A stretch of DNA of 64,000 bases from Sporosarcina sp. FSL K6-3457 (GCF_038007285.1 NZ_JBBOWX010000001.1:1257501-1321500), one strand, 5' to 3'; shown: positions 9,189-18,464, counted from the first letter of the stretch. Numbers and translations: made by a program. The notes: a model not told the origin generated them from the sequence alone.

Positions 9189-9221
9189 AATAACCTCCTA
9201 CATAAATAGCTGATACCTATT

Positions 9222-9249
9222 AATAGTACCAGATGCTAATCAAATTATA
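9222..9249 (-). promoter_or_regulatory. FapR operator and -10 element of fabI
   Basis: AATAGTACCAGATGCTAAT (9222-9240) matches the FapR consensus ATTAGTACCTGATACTAAT at 16 of 19 positions and keeps its inverted symmetry. Directly upstream on the minus strand is TATAAT (9244-9249). The operator covers the expected start region, as in known FapR-repressed promoters. FapR represses lipid-synthesis genes and is released by malonyl-CoA or malonyl-ACP. Confidence 0.75.
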
Positions 9250-9337
9250 GCACATCTGTGAATAAATTGTGAATGTCTAGTACTCGGGTGTGTAAACGCA
9301 TACAATACTGAAATATTTATAATAAGTAAAAATACAG

Positions 9338-9366
9338 TTGACTTTATAATTATGCATACATATAAT
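9338..9366 (+). promoter_or_regulatory. Sigma-A promoter of arg operon
   Basis: TTGACT (9338-9343), 17-bp spacer, TATAAT (9361-9366), about 30 bp before the argC start. No clear ArgR/AhrC box was recognised, although AT-rich imperfect repeats lie around 9258-9325. Confidence 0.7.
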
Positions 9367-9396
9367 AAGTCTAACTTGTATGAAGGGGTGGCTGTT

Positions 9397-10431
9397 ATGA
9401 AAGTTGGAATCATTGGTGCTTCAGGGTATGGGGGACTTGAGCTCATTCGGCTCCTGCATAATCACCCTGAAATCGAACAAATCGAATTATTCACGTCCTC
9501 GGAAGAAGGAACCGTGTTTTCGCATAAGTATTCACATCTTATGAATATAGTCGATCAACCTCTTCAGAAAATAGAAATGGAGAGATTAATGCAATACGAT
9601 GTTGTTTTTTCAAGTGCACCTGCTGGAGTGGCGAGTCAGCTTCTTCCGCCGTTAATTGGCAAAGGGCCAAAACTGATTGATTTGTCTGGCGATTTCAGAT
9701 TAAAGGATGTAGCACAATATGAACAGTGGTATAGCAAGCAAGCTGCTCCACAAGAGGCAGTTTCACAAAGTGTTTATGGATTAACGGAATGGAACCGTGA
9801 TGCGATTCAGCAGGCACAGTTAATTGCGAACCCAGGCTGCTATCCAACAGCCGTCTTACTGTCGTTACTACCATTGTTAAAAAATAATTTGATTGATGCT
9901 AGCGGTTTAATCATCGACGCAAAAAGTGGTGTGTCCGGCGCGGGCAATCAGCCAAGTCAAATGACGCATTTTAGTGAGACGAATGAAAATACAGCAATCT
10001 ATAAAATACATCAGCATCAACATATCCCGGAAATTGAACAGGCATTTGGATTGTTTGCACAAGAAGCACCACCTATCACATTTACAACGCATCTTGTACC
10101 GATGACGCGGGGAATTTTGGCAACGAGTTATGCACCTGTTAAAGAAGGTGTCACAGAAGCACAGCTTGTCGATTGCTTACAGCAAACTTATGAAAATCAT
10201 CCATTTGTACGTGTCTTACAAGAAACAACGAAATTTGGGACCAATCAAGTATATGGCTCCAATTATTGTGACCTGCACGTTAAAGTAGACCCACGGACAA
10301 ATCGGGCTACCATCGTTTCGGTTATCGATAATTTAGTAAAAGGCGCAGCAGGGCAAGCGATTCAAAATATGAATGTCCAGCTTGATTTTGAAGAAATGAC
10401 TGGTTTAGCCTTTGTCCCAGCATTCATTTAA
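9397..10431 (+). CDS. argC: N-acetyl-gamma-glutamyl-phosphate reductase
   Basis: 344 residues from ATG 9397 (GAAGGGG upstream). An in-frame ATG at 9352 lies in the promoter and is rejected. ArgC reduces N-acetylglutamyl phosphate to the semialdehyde with NADPH in arginine synthesis. Visible are the nucleotide-binding GIIGASGYGG (4-13), the active-site cysteine C148 in NPGCYPT, and the conserved GTNQVYGSN near the C-terminus. It is the first gene of argC-argJ-argB-argD, separated from argJ by a strong hairpin that may lower downstream expression. Confidence 0.96.
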   Translation: MKVGIIGASGYGGLELIRLLHNHPEIEQIELFTSSEEGTVFSHKYSHLMNIVDQPLQKIEMERLMQYDVVFSSAPAGVASQLLPPLIGKGPKLIDLSGDFRLKDVAQYEQWYSKQAAPQEAVSQSVYGLTEWNRDAIQQAQLIANPGCYPTAVLLSLLPLLKNNLIDASGLIIDAKSGVSGAGNQPSQMTHFSETNENTAIYKIHQHQHIPEIEQAFGLFAQEAPPITFTTHLVPMTRGILATSYAPVKEGVTEAQLVDCLQQTYENHPFVRVLQETTKFGTNQVYGSNYCDLHVKVDPRTNRATIVSVIDNLVKGAAGQAIQNMNVQLDFEEMTGLAFVPAFI

Positions 10432-10432
10432 T

Positions 10433-10468
10433 CAACAAGGAAGGATGAAGTTCAATCCTTCCTTGTTG
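10433..10468 (+). repeat. GGAAGGAT hairpin, argC-argJ intergenic
   Basis: A perfect 14-bp stem (10433-10446 / 10455-10468) with an 8-base loop sits two bases after the argC stop. No T-run follows, so it is more likely an RNA-stability or partial-attenuation hairpin than a full terminator. The core GGAAGGAT-8 nt-ATCCTTCC recurs at 31510 and 31552. Confidence 0.75.
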
Positions 10469-10518
10469 GCTAAAAAAGCCAAGGCGCATTTGATTTTATA
10501 TAAGGAAGGGGAAACACT

Positions 10519-11745
10519 ATGACAACGACTTGTCCAACCGTGAAGCGTATTTCGCGTAAAAATATCGTTTCACCTATCGGATTTAAAGCGGCTGGCATTC
10601 ACTGCGGCATTAAATATAAGAAGAATGATTTAGCATTGCTCATTAGTGAAGTGCCAGCGAGTGTAGCAGGAGTCTTTACAACAAATGCGATAAAGGCAGC
10701 CCCGCTATTAGTGACAAAAGAAGTTGTTCAGCAGGTTGGAAAGATGCAGGCAATTATTGTGAACTCTGGAAATGCCAACGCATGTACGGGGCAGCAAGGC
10801 ATGAAGGATGCATTGCTTATGCAACAAACGACGGCTGAAAAGCTAGGCATTGCACCAGAATTAGTCGGTGTCGCGTCAACGGGTGTTATTGGTGAAATTA
10901 TGCACATGGAGCCTATTGTCAAAGGTATTCACAAAATAAAACCAATCAGTGAGTTGGAAGGCTCTATTCTTTTTTCGCAAGCGATATTGACGACAGATAC
11001 AGTGACAAAAAATACAGCATATAGCGCAATCATTGATGGTAAAGAAATCATTATGGCTGGAACAGCAAAAGGCTCGGGTATGATTGCTCCGAATATGGCT
11101 ACAATGCTTGGCTTCATCACAACAGATGCGAATATTGAATCCGTCTACTTGCAAGAAGCATTGAAGCTAGTGACGGACAAAACGTTTAACTCTATTACGG
11201 TTGATGGTGATACGTCGACTAACGATATGGTTGTCGTCATGGCGAATGGCATGGCTGGAAATGACTCATTGACACCAGCTCACCCAGATTGGTCGCTATT
11301 TGTGAAAACATTGCATGCTGTTTCTCAAGATTTGGCGAAAATGATTGCTAAAGACGGGGAAGGCGCGACGAAGCTAATTGAAGTAGAAGTCATCGGTGCA
11401 ATTACAGATGATGAAGCGCGTATGATTGCTAAATCTGTGGTCGGTTCACCACTTGTCAAAACAGCCGTCTTTGGTTGTGATGCGAACTGGGGACGCATTA
11501 TCGCAGCGGTCGGTTATAGCGGAGCAATATTGGACCCGAATGCTATTACGATTAAAATAGGTACAACTACGGTCGTTGAAAATGGCGAGCCAATCATATT
11601 TTCAGAGCAGCAATTACTCGTTTATTTAAAACAACCAGAAGTGAAATTTACGGTCGAATTGCATCAAGGCAATGGCCAAGGAATCGCATGGGGGTGTGAC
11701 TTAACATATGACTACGTTCAAATCAACGCAACCTATCGCTCGTAA
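10519..11745 (+). CDS. argJ: Bifunctional glutamate N-acetyltransferase / ornithine acetyltransferase
   Basis: 408 residues with AAGGAAGGGG before ATG 10519. ArgJ transfers the acetyl group from N-acetylornithine back to glutamate, making the pathway cyclic, and in bifunctional forms also uses acetyl-CoA. The precursor cleaves itself before the nucleophile Thr195 in PNMATMLGF to give alpha and beta subunits. The oxyanion motif VASTGVIGE and the C-terminal GCDLTYDYVQINATYRS are conserved. No argA is needed. The 3' end overlaps the chosen argB start. Confidence 0.96.
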   Translation: MTTTCPTVKRISRKNIVSPIGFKAAGIHCGIKYKKNDLALLISEVPASVAGVFTTNAIKAAPLLVTKEVVQQVGKMQAIIVNSGNANACTGQQGMKDALLMQQTTAEKLGIAPELVGVASTGVIGEIMHMEPIVKGIHKIKPISELEGSILFSQAILTTDTVTKNTAYSAIIDGKEIIMAGTAKGSGMIAPNMATMLGFITTDANIESVYLQEALKLVTDKTFNSITVDGDTSTNDMVVVMANGMAGNDSLTPAHPDWSLFVKTLHAVSQDLAKMIAKDGEGATKLIEVEVIGAITDDEARMIAKSVVGSPLVKTAVFGCDANWGRIIAAVGYSGAILDPNAITIKIGTTTVVENGEPIIFSEQQLLVYLKQPEVKFTVELHQGNGQGIAWGCDLTYDYVQINATYRS

Positions 11746-12487
11746 GCGTATGGTGATCAAATTAGGTGGAAGTATGCTGGAAGGCTTAGATGATAGCTTT
11801 TTCTCCAAGTTTAAACAGTTACAAGACGCAGGCAATGATCTAATCATTGTGCATGGCGGAGGGATTGCTATCAATCAACAACTCGCTAAAAATGGTGTCA
11901 CTTCGACTGTCGTGAGTGGGATTCGGGTAACTTCGAAAGAAGCTGTAGGTATTGTACAGTCCACATTAGTTGGTCAAGTAAATCCAGCGCTTGTTCATCA
12001 ATTGAATAAGGGAGGCATCGATGCAATTGGTCTTAGTGGCTATGATGGCAATTTGCTGACCTGTACGTTATTAGATGAAGAGCTGTACGGTTCGGTCGGT
12101 CATATCGAGCATGTCCGCGCAGAATTACTGGAAACGTTTCTCGTAGCAGGCCTTGTTCCTGTGATTGCCTGTATTGGAGCAACTGATGATGGAGAGCCGT
12201 TGAATATTAATGCGGATACGGTTGCTAGTGAGGTCGCACTTGCGATTAAAGCAGATAGCCTACTTCTTGTCACGGATACGCCCGGTATTAAAATAAAAGA
12301 GGAAGTCCAACGGGTTGTGACACCTTTTAAAATTGCACAATGGATTGGTACAGGTGAAATTTACGGAGGCATGTTACCGAAAGTAAAAGCTGCATTAGAT
12401 AGTTTAGGGGCGGGTATTCCTACGGTACAAATTGTCGGTCAGCAATTGGAAGGAACGGCTATTAAATCCGAGGGGGTTTTCGCTTGA
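11708..12487 (+). CDS. argB: Acetylglutamate kinase
   Basis: 259 residues from ATG 11708, which overlaps argJ by 38 bp and has GGGGGTG ten bases upstream. An internal ATG at 11750 (MVIKLGGSML), just after the argJ stop, has no visible ribosome binding site. ArgB phosphorylates N-acetylglutamate with ATP. It shows the amino-acid kinase motifs VIKLGGSML, IVHGGGIAINQQL, and LLLVTDTPGI. The stop overlaps the TTG start of argD. Confidence 0.94.
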   Translation: MTTFKSTQPIARKRMVIKLGGSMLEGLDDSFFSKFKQLQDAGNDLIIVHGGGIAINQQLAKNGVTSTVVSGIRVTSKEAVGIVQSTLVGQVNPALVHQLNKGGIDAIGLSGYDGNLLTCTLLDEELYGSVGHIEHVRAELLETFLVAGLVPVIACIGATDDGEPLNINADTVASEVALAIKADSLLLVTDTPGIKIKEEVQRVVTPFKIAQWIGTGEIYGGMLPKVKAALDSLGAGIPTVQIVGQQLEGTAIKSEGVFA

Positions 12488-13623
12488 GTACATTATTTCA
12501 AAATTACGCACGACGTCCTGTTCACATTGTCAATGGGCAGGGAACAATCGTTACGGATGATCAAGGAAAAGAGTATCTCGATTTCACAAGTGGCATCGCA
12601 GTAGTTAGTCTCGGTCATGCGCATCCCGCTATCGTTGAGGCTCTCAAACAACAAAGCGAAAAACTATGGCATATTTCAAATTTATTTGCCAGTCCGGAGC
12701 AAGAACAGCTGGCCGCGGCACTTGTAACAGATACACCATTTGGTCAGGCTTTCTTTTGTAACAGTGGTGCCGAGGCTAATGAGGCGGCTATTAAATTAGC
12801 CCGTAGGCATACAAAGAAAAATATCATCATTACATTCGAACAATCATTTCATGGCCGGACGTTTGGTGCGATGTCGGCAACGGGGCAAGACAAGGTTCGT
12901 CAAGGATTCGGTCCATTATTAGAAACGTTCCGAACGATTCCATACAATGACAAACAGCAGCTTGAAGCAGCAATCGACGAAGATGTAGCGGCAATTATGC
13001 TAGAAGCTATTCAAGGAGAGGGCGGTGTGAATCAGCTCGATCCAGATGTTGCACAGGCGATAACGGATATTTGTCAGGAAAAAGGAATTTTATTGATTAT
13101 CGATGAAGTGCAGACGGGGATTAGCCGAACAGGAACGCGTTATGCTTACGAGCAGACAAATCTCCAACCCGATATCATCACCCTTGCTAAAGGGTTAGGC
13201 GGGGGCTTCCCGATTGGGGCTATGCTAGGAACGAAAGCACTTGCTGAGTCATTCGGACCTGGCACGCACGGGACAACATTCGGTGGTAATCCACTCGCAG
13301 TAGCAGTAGCGCAAGCTGTTATTAACATCGTTTTTGAAGATGAATTTCTACAACAGGTGCAGCGTACATCTGACTACTTAATAGATAAGCTACAAGCTAC
13401 ATTACCGCAAGATCAATTTGCAATTCGTGGTGAAGGTTTATTACTCGGGATTGTATGCCAAGATGAGGTTGCACCTATTATTCAACAAGCGGAAGCGGCG
13501 GGCTTGTTGCTAGTGCAAGCAGGCACACACGTCATTCGTTTGTTACCGCCATTAACAGTAACAAACGAAGAAATCGACAAAGCGATAGCTATTTTAGCAT
13601 CTATTTTATTGGACGAAAAATAG
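12484..13623 (+). CDS. argD: Acetylornithine aminotransferase
   Basis: 379 residues from TTG 12484 overlapping the argB stop (TTGA), with GAGGGGG upstream. It is a PLP-dependent class III aminotransferase that converts N-acetylglutamate semialdehyde to N-acetylornithine. It shows NSGAEANEAAIK, FEQSFHGRTFGAM, IIDEVQTG with Asp207, and the Schiff-base Lys236 in TLAKGLGGGFPIGAM. It is the last gene of the operon. argF and carAB, which follow in B. subtilis, are absent here. Confidence 0.95.
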   Translation: MSTLFQNYARRPVHIVNGQGTIVTDDQGKEYLDFTSGIAVVSLGHAHPAIVEALKQQSEKLWHISNLFASPEQEQLAAALVTDTPFGQAFFCNSGAEANEAAIKLARRHTKKNIIITFEQSFHGRTFGAMSATGQDKVRQGFGPLLETFRTIPYNDKQQLEAAIDEDVAAIMLEAIQGEGGVNQLDPDVAQAITDICQEKGILLIIDEVQTGISRTGTRYAYEQTNLQPDIITLAKGLGGGFPIGAMLGTKALAESFGPGTHGTTFGGNPLAVAVAQAVINIVFEDEFLQQVQRTSDYLIDKLQATLPQDQFAIRGEGLLLGIVCQDEVAPIIQQAEAAGLLLVQAGTHVIRLLPPLTVTNEEIDKAIAILASILLDEK

Positions 13624-13697
13624 AAGGTTTTTTTAGCATTATTTGAATTAAGGCATTCAGTGAAACGCCATTCAATTGACCTCTGTCTGAAGGTTAC

Positions 13698-13738
13698 AAC
13701 AAACAGATCTGCCATTCATGGTAGATCTATTTGTTTGT
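13698..13738 (+). terminator. Terminator of arg operon
   Basis: Stem AACAAACAGATCT with AGATCTatTTGTTTG around a 12-base loop, about 75 bp after argD. The right arm is T-rich. Confidence 0.65.
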
Positions 13739-13848
13739 CAAAAAAATGACCAATTCGACAAAGAAAAAATAAAATACAAAAAAAGTGTAACTTCTTCCTC
13801 TATACCCCGTCAAATCGATTAGTAACAAAAAGTGAGGAGAGAAATAAC

Positions 13849-14814
13849 ATGAAAAAAATGAGTACAATTGCATTAGCGGCATTACTAGCAGGTAGCACAC
13901 TAGGTGGCTATTCAGCACTTGCACAGGAGGATAGTACGCCAGCTATAACGGACAAAGAGCAGGAAGAAGTACAAAATACAACAAATTACATGAAAGCTAC
14001 GGGTGTTATTCAAGAAATTGAAAAAGAAACAGATGGCATTAGACTAACGATTGAAAATGAAGATAAACTGATTATGATTTTACGTATCAATGATGAATCT
14101 CTTCTATTCAATAGCACAACAACAAATCAATTGAAACTAGCAGACTTGAAAAAAGGTGCAATAGTAGAAGCTTACTATGATAAAAACAAACCAATGATCA
14201 TGATTTATCCAGCAACAGTGACGCCTGAAATCGTCATCGTTAAAGATGAAAAAGATTTTGGATCAGTCAAAATTGGTCAATTCGATAAAAATTACCTTAG
14301 CCTCGACGGCGAATTAAAATTGAACATTGGTGAAGAAACACCACTATTTAATCAACAGGGTGAAGCAATCGAAATGAAAGATTTACAAGGCAAAGAATTG
14401 ATGGTCTTTTACTCAATTACGACAATGAGTTTACCACCACAAACACCGCCAACTAAAGTGATTGCCTTGGATGATATAAGTGAAGAAGCACCTGAGGTAA
14501 CACCAGAACTAGAAGAAAAACCTGACGTAACGACTGGTGTGGAAGAAATTATCGCCAATGATCATTATATGAAAAACGGCGTTAAAATGATTCCACTTCG
14601 TAAAGTAGCTGAGCACCTTGGTTACAATGTTCTATCTCAACCAAAGACTAATGGTGCACTCGTTACACTCCAAAACAGTTCATTCACAATTACGCGTGGT
14701 GAAAAAATGTATGGTTATAATAAAAGTCTTCGTCAATTTGAAGTAGCACCTGAACTCAAGGGGATGAAAACATATGTCTCGGAAGATTTCCTTGAGCTAT
14801 TGATCCAAAACTAA
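13849..14814 (+). CDS. Secreted protein with C-terminal stalk (copper amine oxidase N-like) domain
   Basis: 321 residues, AGGAGAG before ATG 13849. The signal peptide MKKMSTIALAALLAGSTLGGYSALAQ is probably cut at ALA-Q. The middle part (about 45-210) is beta-rich with VEAYYDKNKPMIMIYPATV, resembling secreted anti-TRAP-like or YobA-like beta domains but not assignable. The C-terminus (about 238-315: KNGVKMIPLRKVAEHLGYNV) is the stalk-type domain called copper amine oxidase N in databases. That domain is common in Bacillales cell-surface proteins and does not imply oxidase activity. It is monocistronic with its own terminator. Confidence 0.8.
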   Translation: MKKMSTIALAALLAGSTLGGYSALAQEDSTPAITDKEQEEVQNTTNYMKATGVIQEIEKETDGIRLTIENEDKLIMILRINDESLLFNSTTTNQLKLADLKKGAIVEAYYDKNKPMIMIYPATVTPEIVIVKDEKDFGSVKIGQFDKNYLSLDGELKLNIGEETPLFNQQGEAIEMKDLQGKELMVFYSITTMSLPPQTPPTKVIALDDISEEAPEVTPELEEKPDVTTGVEEIIANDHYMKNGVKMIPLRKVAEHLGYNVLSQPKTNGALVTLQNSSFTITRGEKMYGYNKSLRQFEVAPELKGMKTYVSEDFLELLIQN

Positions 14815-14830
14815 CAAAAAGAACGTGGCT

Positions 14831-14881
14831 AAGCTTGAAACGATGGGACTACTCCTAGGGTAGATGTTTCAAGCTTTTTTG
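14831..14881 (+). terminator. Terminator of stalk-domain gene
   Basis: AAGCTTGAAAC (14831-14841) pairs with GTTTCAAGCTT (14866-14876) followed by TTTTT. Confidence 0.85.
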
Positions 14882-15002
14882 TCGATAAATGTCTGGATGT
14901 GCGCAACAAAGCGTCAAACACATACAATGAAAAATACAACTATACAGAATCTTCATTCTCCTATACAGTAGATAGATAATCGAACAGCAAAGGAGTAAAC
15001 GC

Positions 15003-16556
15003 ATGACCAAAAAATTACTAGCAAATTTACTAGCCATTTTCGTTGTATTTACCACAATTAGCAGTGCATCTGCTGCACCATTATTCAAAGATGTAGGTGA
15101 CAACTTTTCGGCAAAAGCCGAACTAGATTATTTAGCTATACAGGGGATTATCACAGCTGATCCGACAAGTGATTTCAACGTCAATAAAGAAATCACTCGT
15201 TTGGAAGCATCCGCCATGATGATTCAGGCACTTGGGCTTGAAACGGAGGATCGACCAGCACCCAATTTCAATGACGTTACCCCTGAGGGCGAAGACTATA
15301 ACATCATTGCAACAATAGCTGATGAAGGTATTATGAGTGGCAATGCAAACGGCGAGTTCATGCCGAATAACCCATTGACGAGAGGGCAAATGGCAGCAAT
15401 CCTTGTCAATGCATTCAATTTGGAAGGAACATCTGATTACGCTTTTCGTGATGTACCGGAAACCTACTGGGCATCTGATGCTATCAAAACCTTATTTGCC
15501 AATAACATTACAACAGGCTATGCAGATAATACATATCAGCCAACAGCATTCATAACAAAAACGAATTTTGCTGTCTTCTTGGCGCGCATTCTTAACCCAG
15601 ACCTTCAACAGGTCAAAACTTGTTACAAGCCGAACAATGCAAAAACACATATCGTTAATGTGCAAGTGACAACGCTTTGGAAACAACCTGATAAAAATCG
15701 TGTAGTCGATCGTCCTTCATTAACAAGCCCAACAGATGTCGGGGAATGGGCGAAAAGTTTGAGTGTCAATCAGAAATTATGGCTAGTTGGCAAAATTGAT
15801 ACACAAGCTTTATATGGTCAGGAAGTTACAATCTTAAAAAGTAGCGGCAATTGGTACCAAATTGCTGTCAAAGACCAATACGTACCGCACAACAAATCCG
15901 GCTATCCAGGATGGGTTCCTAAATCACATATTACCGAAGTCTATCCGAATTATGAAGATTGCCCAATCGCTATTGTCGATGCAGCTGTTGCCAAGCTATA
16001 CAACGAGCCGAAGCTATCCGATAAATATAGTTTTATGGATATCAGCTATACGACGATTTTGCCAGTACTAAAAGAAGAGAAGGATTGGCTACACGTTCAA
16101 ACGCCAGCCAACGGTGTAAAATATTTACGTAAACAGGATGCTAAAACGTTCGAAAACTATGCAGCCGTTCCAAAACCATCGCAACAAGATATCGTCAACA
16201 GTGCGAAGAAGTTTCTTGGTTTACCGTATCTATGGGCGGGGACATCTGGCTTTGGCTTCGACTGCTCTGGAATTATCCATTCCGTGTATAAAAATCATGG
16301 CATCATTATCCCTCGTGATTCCTTTGTGCAAGCAACGCATGGTACACCAGTCGCCAAAAATAATCTGCAGTCAGGAGACCTGATGTTTTTTGCATACAAT
16401 GGAGGTAAAGGAAAAGTGTATCATGTTGGCATGTACATTGGAGATGGTAAAATGCTTCACGCGCCGAATTCCAGTCGGAAAGTTGAAATCATTCCCATCG
16501 ATATCGGCATATACAAAACAAATTACTCCGGAGCAAGACGCTATTTACAACAATAA
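15003..16556 (+). CDS. Secreted SLH - SH3 - NlpC/P60 peptidoglycan hydrolase
   Basis: 517 residues, AAAGGAG before ATG 15003. Signal peptide to about residue 25 (SSASAA). Three S-layer-homology modules (about 26-200: FKDVGDNFSAKAELDYLAIQ, FNDVTPEG, FRDVPETYWASDAI) anchor it to the cell-wall polymer. Two SH3b-like segments (about 215-385) follow. The C-terminal NlpC/P60 domain has the nucleophile Cys421 in FDCSG and the histidine in YHVGMYIGDG. Such enzymes cut the stem peptide (usually D-Glu to diaminopimelate or Lys). Likely roles are wall turnover or sporulation, but the sequence does not decide. Confidence 0.93.
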   Translation: MTKKLLANLLAIFVVFTTISSASAAPLFKDVGDNFSAKAELDYLAIQGIITADPTSDFNVNKEITRLEASAMMIQALGLETEDRPAPNFNDVTPEGEDYNIIATIADEGIMSGNANGEFMPNNPLTRGQMAAILVNAFNLEGTSDYAFRDVPETYWASDAIKTLFANNITTGYADNTYQPTAFITKTNFAVFLARILNPDLQQVKTCYKPNNAKTHIVNVQVTTLWKQPDKNRVVDRPSLTSPTDVGEWAKSLSVNQKLWLVGKIDTQALYGQEVTILKSSGNWYQIAVKDQYVPHNKSGYPGWVPKSHITEVYPNYEDCPIAIVDAAVAKLYNEPKLSDKYSFMDISYTTILPVLKEEKDWLHVQTPANGVKYLRKQDAKTFENYAAVPKPSQQDIVNSAKKFLGLPYLWAGTSGFGFDCSGIIHSVYKNHGIIIPRDSFVQATHGTPVAKNNLQSGDLMFFAYNGGKGKVYHVGMYIGDGKMLHAPNSSRKVEIIPIDIGIYKTNYSGARRYLQQ

Positions 16557-16561
16557 GTCCT

Positions 16562-16597
16562 AATCCCTCGATCAACGAATTGGTCGGGGGATTATTT
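16562..16597 (+). terminator. Terminator of SLH/NlpC-P60 gene
   Basis: An imperfect stem AATCCCtCGAtCA with TGGTCGGGGGATT followed by ATTTTA. The hairpin overlaps the last codons of the convergent permease gene. Confidence 0.65.
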
Positions 16598-17798
16598 TAC
16601 TTTCTGAAGAGTCCTGCATAATCGATACTTTTTTATCACGTTTAAGAGCGACTGTTCCGAATGAAATGATCAAACTCACAGCAATGATAATCGCAAGGGA
16701 TTGCAGATTATTAGTAATACTAGAAGCACTGCCACCAAAAATAATCGTGTAATAGCCATCCGCTCCATAAGTTGCAGGCAACCATGAAGCGACCTTTGCA
16801 TACCCATCAGAAAGCAGCGCTGTGGGGACAAGTACCCCAGAAGTAACAAGTTGTAGAGAGAGTGCCAAAATATTAAATATCATGCCGAGATTTCCAAACG
16901 CCAGTACAAATACTTGTGCTAACGATAAGAAAGACCAAAACAAGATGGCTTGAAAGGTATAAATCGTGAGAAAATGTTCCTGACTTGAAATATTAAAAAT
17001 ACCCATCAAGCCCGTAGTTAAGAGGGGGAGTAAAAAGGCGACCCCGATATTAATGATTTGTCTAGCAAAAAACAATTGCCACTTCGAAACACGCTCGTGT
17101 ATTAAACTAGCGGCCGCTTCATGCTGCATAACCATCACCATCGCGCCAACAAAGGATGAAATGATGACCATAAGTGGAACTAAATTAGCCGCAAATCCAT
17201 CCACATCATTTGTTTTCCGAACAGCCGATCCAATCGGTTGATCTTGGATAGAATGGAGTGTCAGTACCACTGCTTCACCTATTGCATCTGCTAGTTCTGT
17301 TTGCATAGGTAGTTGTTGCAATTGCTGTGTAAATACAGATGCTGCTTCATTTTTTTGTAAAGGGTAGAAGCCTCGATTCACTTGCTCATGAAGATGAAAC
17401 GCGGTCGTTTCCATCATTGTTTTTGTAAGACTAGCATTCGACTGGTTAATCCAATAGATGATATTAGTTTCGGAACCTGTTTGAATCGATTCCGTTAGTG
17501 ATGCTGGAATTTGAATAATCATTTCAATTTTTCGTTCGTTCATAGCAGATTGTGCTTGTTCGATGGATGTATACGTTTTGAATGCAAATGGCGCCTGCTG
17601 TTGAATTTGCAAAGCAATTTCTTGCCCCATTCCATCATCCTCATTCACCACTCCAATCGATAAGTTCTTGACACGATCATTGACACCATCATAGGCTGTC
17701 ATCCATACACTGAAGAAAATAAGCTGAAAAGCAATTGCCGCAGCAATTCCTATATACGTTTCCCGTACTTGAAATAAAGCTTTTAATCCATTCATCAT
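16572..17798 (-). CDS. ABC-2 type permease (YhgE/Pip-DUF3533-like)
   Basis: 408 residues, ATG 17798 after GGAGGGG. One N-terminal helix (about 15-35) is followed by a large extracellular domain (about 40-200) with NEDDGMGQEIALQIQQ and MIIQIPASLTESI. Five to six C-terminal helices follow. This is the plan of YhgE/Pip-like and DUF3533 ABC-2 permeases, used for drug or surface-polymer export. No ATPase gene is adjacent. The upstream TetR gene and a shared operator indicate ligand-induced expression, as with efflux systems. Confidence 0.8.
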   Translation of the reverse strand: MMNGLKALFQVRETYIGIAAAIAFQLIFFSVWMTAYDGVNDRVKNLSIGVVNEDDGMGQEIALQIQQQAPFAFKTYTSIEQAQSAMNERKIEMIIQIPASLTESIQTGSETNIIYWINQSNASLTKTMMETTAFHLHEQVNRGFYPLQKNEAASVFTQQLQQLPMQTELADAIGEAVVLTLHSIQDQPIGSAVRKTNDVDGFAANLVPLMVIISSFVGAMVMVMQHEAAASLIHERVSKWQLFFARQIINIGVAFLLPLLTTGLMGIFNISSQEHFLTIYTFQAILFWSFLSLAQVFVLAFGNLGMIFNILALSLQLVTSGVLVPTALLSDGYAKVASWLPATYGADGYYTIIFGGSASSITNNLQSLAIIIAVSLIISFGTVALKRDKKVSIMQDSSESKIIPRPIR

Positions 17799-17817
17799 TA
17801 TGACCCCTCCATTTTAA

Positions 17818-17849
17818 ATGTAAGTAAGTACACACTTGCATCTATAATA
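17818..17849 (-). promoter_or_regulatory. TetR-type operator 2 with -10 element, before ABC-2 permease
   Basis: ATGTAAGTA and CACTTGCAT flank a short centre (17818-17841), matching operator 1 at 18465-18484. TATTAT (17844-17849, minus strand) is a plausible -10. The site lies in the 60-bp gap between the regulator and the permease. Confidence 0.6.
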
Positions 17850-17858
17850 AAATTTTTT

Positions 17859-18440
17859 CTAGGGAGCTAGACCCCTAGAAAAAATACCAATACTGGTCGT
17901 CAACAATGCTTCTGTTGATAGCTGCGTAACATTTAAACCTAAACGGGCGCGGGAAATGAAAAATCCAAAATTTAAAGCGATTAAAGACATGACCGTCGCC
18001 TCGACATTCACTTCTGCTAACTTACCCCTTTTTTTCATTTCACAAAGATAGTCGATTAGTTCCTTTTTTATGAATAAAGGTATATTTGCGATTTCTTCAT
18101 CGATTTCTGGGAATGCATTAGCCTCTTTAAAACCGATTAATACAAAATCTTTTATCGACATTAAATAATCCTGGTATTCCTTTGAAAAGTTATAGAGGTC
18201 TGTTTCTAAATCCCAAATGACTTTTTCTTTGATAATTTTTTGCAATAACGGACCATATGAAAATCGCTGGATAACAGCCTTCAAGATCCCTCGTTTGTTA
18301 CCAAAGTGACGGAAAATGGTTACCTCATTGACCCCAGCCAATTCAGCAATGGCTTTCGTAGTCGCGGCTTTATATCCTTTTTTACTAGTAAGCTCGATTG
18401 TAGCATCAATAATTCGATCTGAAGTCGATTGTGTCTGCAA
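17859..18440 (-). CDS. TetR family transcriptional regulator
   Basis: 193 residues from TTG 18440 with AAAGGATG upstream. The N-terminal helix-turn-helix (about 8-52) reads IIDATIELTSKKGYKAATTKAIAELAGVNEVTIFRHFGNKRGIL, typical of TetR/AcrR. The C-terminal ligand domain is not assignable. It is followed by the ABC-2 permease on the same strand. Matching palindromes before both genes suggest that it represses itself and the permease. Confidence 0.93.
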   Translation of the reverse strand: MQTQSTSDRIIDATIELTSKKGYKAATTKAIAELAGVNEVTIFRHFGNKRGILKAVIQRFSYGPLLQKIIKEKVIWDLETDLYNFSKEYQDYLMSIKDFVLIGFKEANAFPEIDEEIANIPLFIKKELIDYLCEMKKRGKLAEVNVEATVMSLIALNFGFFISRARLGLNVTQLSTEALLTTSIGIFSRGLAP

Positions 18441-18464
18441 TGGATGATCACATCCTTTTAATGT

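Noticed and set aside
9258..9276. ArgR/AhrC box before argC
   Set aside because: TGTGAATAAATTGTGAAT is a direct rather than inverted arrangement and matches the ARG box poorly.
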